Positions 63,176-64,000 of a stretch of DNA of 64,000 nt are shown piece after piece. The stretch lies in the IMG/VR virus record IMGVR_UViG_3300009419_000014, positions 1-64,000 of that record; one strand, 5' to 3'. The first letter of the stretch is position 1; the number at the start of each line of letters is the position of its first letter. Below the pieces are notes generated by a model that was not told the origin of the DNA, did not search any database, and saw only the letters and a list, made by a program, of their open reading frames with translations. This DNA is from a virus. The position numbers and the translations under genes were made by a program.

Positions 63176-64000
63176 TTACTGCCATTGTGGTGGAATTGGT
63201 GTAGCATCTGGATCAGTTGTTCGAGCCACAGACCAAACATCTGCTTTAATCTTTTCACGTTTAATGGATGCATCTTCTGCAAACCCTAAGCGCTGTGCTT
63301 CATACAATTCAACTTGTTTACCAATTAAACCACCAACAGTACCTGTAGTTTGTGCATTTTCTGTAGTTACTTTAGCTGTCAGTAATGCAATTTCAGAAGT
63401 AATCTTATCTCTGTTCTTTTGAGACAAGTTAACTTGTTCTTCTACAAGTAAAGCGTTTTTACTTATTAATGTAACTTCCTGTGTTAATTTCTGACCATCA
63501 ATAACTAAATTAGCTTTCTGTTGTACAGCTAAATCTTTTTGCGCTGTAATTAACAGTAACTCTTGAGCCATGTTTAATACTTTCTGGTTTTCTGTAGCTA
63601 CTTGTTTATCCAACAATGCTTGTTGTTTAGCGACAGTGGTTTTTTCCAGATTCATTAAATCAATTTTAGCATCCAGCTCTAATTTGTTTTTTTCCAAAAT
63701 ATCTTTGTTTAAAACTAGAATATCTTTCTCTAATTTTAATTTTTCAAGAACAACTGCTTGTTGTTGTTTTTCTAAATCTAAAATCTGTAATTTGTAATTT
63801 AACTCATCACGAGTAAACAAAAACTGCATAGATTGGTTTAAGGTAGCAGTTAAGCTACCTAATACCACTTCTGCATACTCACTACCTTTCAATTTACCGG
63901 TAGTAAACTCTCCTGTTACTTCCTTTTTTACTTTGTCATAAAGAATGTCAAATACACCTGTTCCTGCACCATGATCAGGATTAGTTGTAATATCGGTAAT
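63176..64000 (-). CDS. Coiled-coil virion protein (N4 gp55-like position), 5' end beyond window
   Basis: The frame stays open to the window edge: before the TTG at 63892 there are 36 more in-frame codons (including DHGAGTGVFDILYDKVKKEV and GEFTTGKLKGSEY), so the true start lies beyond 64000. The visible 274 residues have a short folded start and then a very long coiled coil (about residues 55-220 of the visible part: LQILDLEKQQQAVVLEKLKL, and on), ending TDPDATPIPPQWQ. It lies where N4 has gp55, next to the capsid gene. It is probably a head assembly or internal protein. Confidence 0.75.
   Translation of the reverse strand: MTDITTNPDHGAGTGVFDILYDKVKKEVTGEFTTGKLKGSEYAEVVLGSLTATLNQSMQFLFTRDELNYKLQILDLEKQQQAVVLEKLKLEKDILVLNKDILEKNKLELDAKIDLMNLEKTTVAKQQALLDKQVATENQKVLNMAQELLLITAQKDLAVQQKANLVIDGQKLTQEVTLISKNALLVEEQVNLSQKNRDKITSEIALLTAKVTTENAQTTGTVGGLIGKQVELYEAQRLGFAEDASIKREKIKADVWSVARTTDPDATPIPPQWQ

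Overview
The window is most of the genome of a lytic podovirus of the N4-like group (family Schitoviridae). Three things show this. There is a 3,306-codon leftward gene (48993-58913) carrying single-subunit RNA polymerase motifs, which is the virion RNA polymerase (vRNAP). A second T7-like RNA polymerase is split into two proteins, RNAP1 (13881-14780) and RNAP2 (15187-16425). The gene order AAA ATPase, VWA protein, helicase, family A DNA polymerase, ThyX-like, PD-(D/E)XK-like, primase, P-loop ATPase, ssDNA-binding protein, then leftward vRNAP is that of N4. The DNA is AT-rich. The host cannot be read directly; a low-GC gammaproteobacterium is likely, and one GC-rich gene (26174-26479) resembles enterobacterial prophage genes.

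Layout. Positions 1-9303 are leftward late genes: a partial response-regulator gene at the window edge, a small membrane coiled-coil protein, a DUF1353 protein, a nested lysis cassette (Rz1 inside Rz, transglycosylase, holin), two tail appendage proteins, a virion protein, the large terminase and its upstream partner. Positions 9304-10813 are the divergent control region and probably hold the physical genome ends. From 9866 to 20205 run rightward early genes: five tandem paralogues, the split RNAP, a dUTPase and many small unknown proteins. Positions 20313-21125 hold no protein gene but a dense set of long helices between two terminators, which I read as a large structured non-coding RNA. From 21138 to 29232 there are more small rightward genes, separated by further structured gaps and ending in an SPFH-domain lipoprotein. 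Two leftward islands (23833-24718 and 29252-32117) carry virion-like proteins, one with eleven 24-residue repeats. Positions 32205-49025 are the rightward replication genes. Positions 48993-64000 are leftward late genes: vRNAP and its co-packaged internal proteins. Capsid and portal genes are not in the window and must lie beyond its ends.

How it works together. vRNAP is injected with the DNA and, as in N4, should read early promoters that form template-strand hairpins. A family of coding-strand hairpins with loops TTC, TAC or TCC sits upstream of the rightward units and fits that rule. RNAP1/RNAP2 would then read middle genes, possibly from sites containing TATAGGG. Host RNA polymerase, helped in N4 by the phage ssDNA-binding protein, would read the late leftward genes. 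Items most worth following up are the large RNA at 20313-21125, the phage-encoded receiver domain at 1-389, a promoter-to-terminator small RNA unit just upstream of vRNAP (58969-59079), and the paralogue array at 11069-12924.
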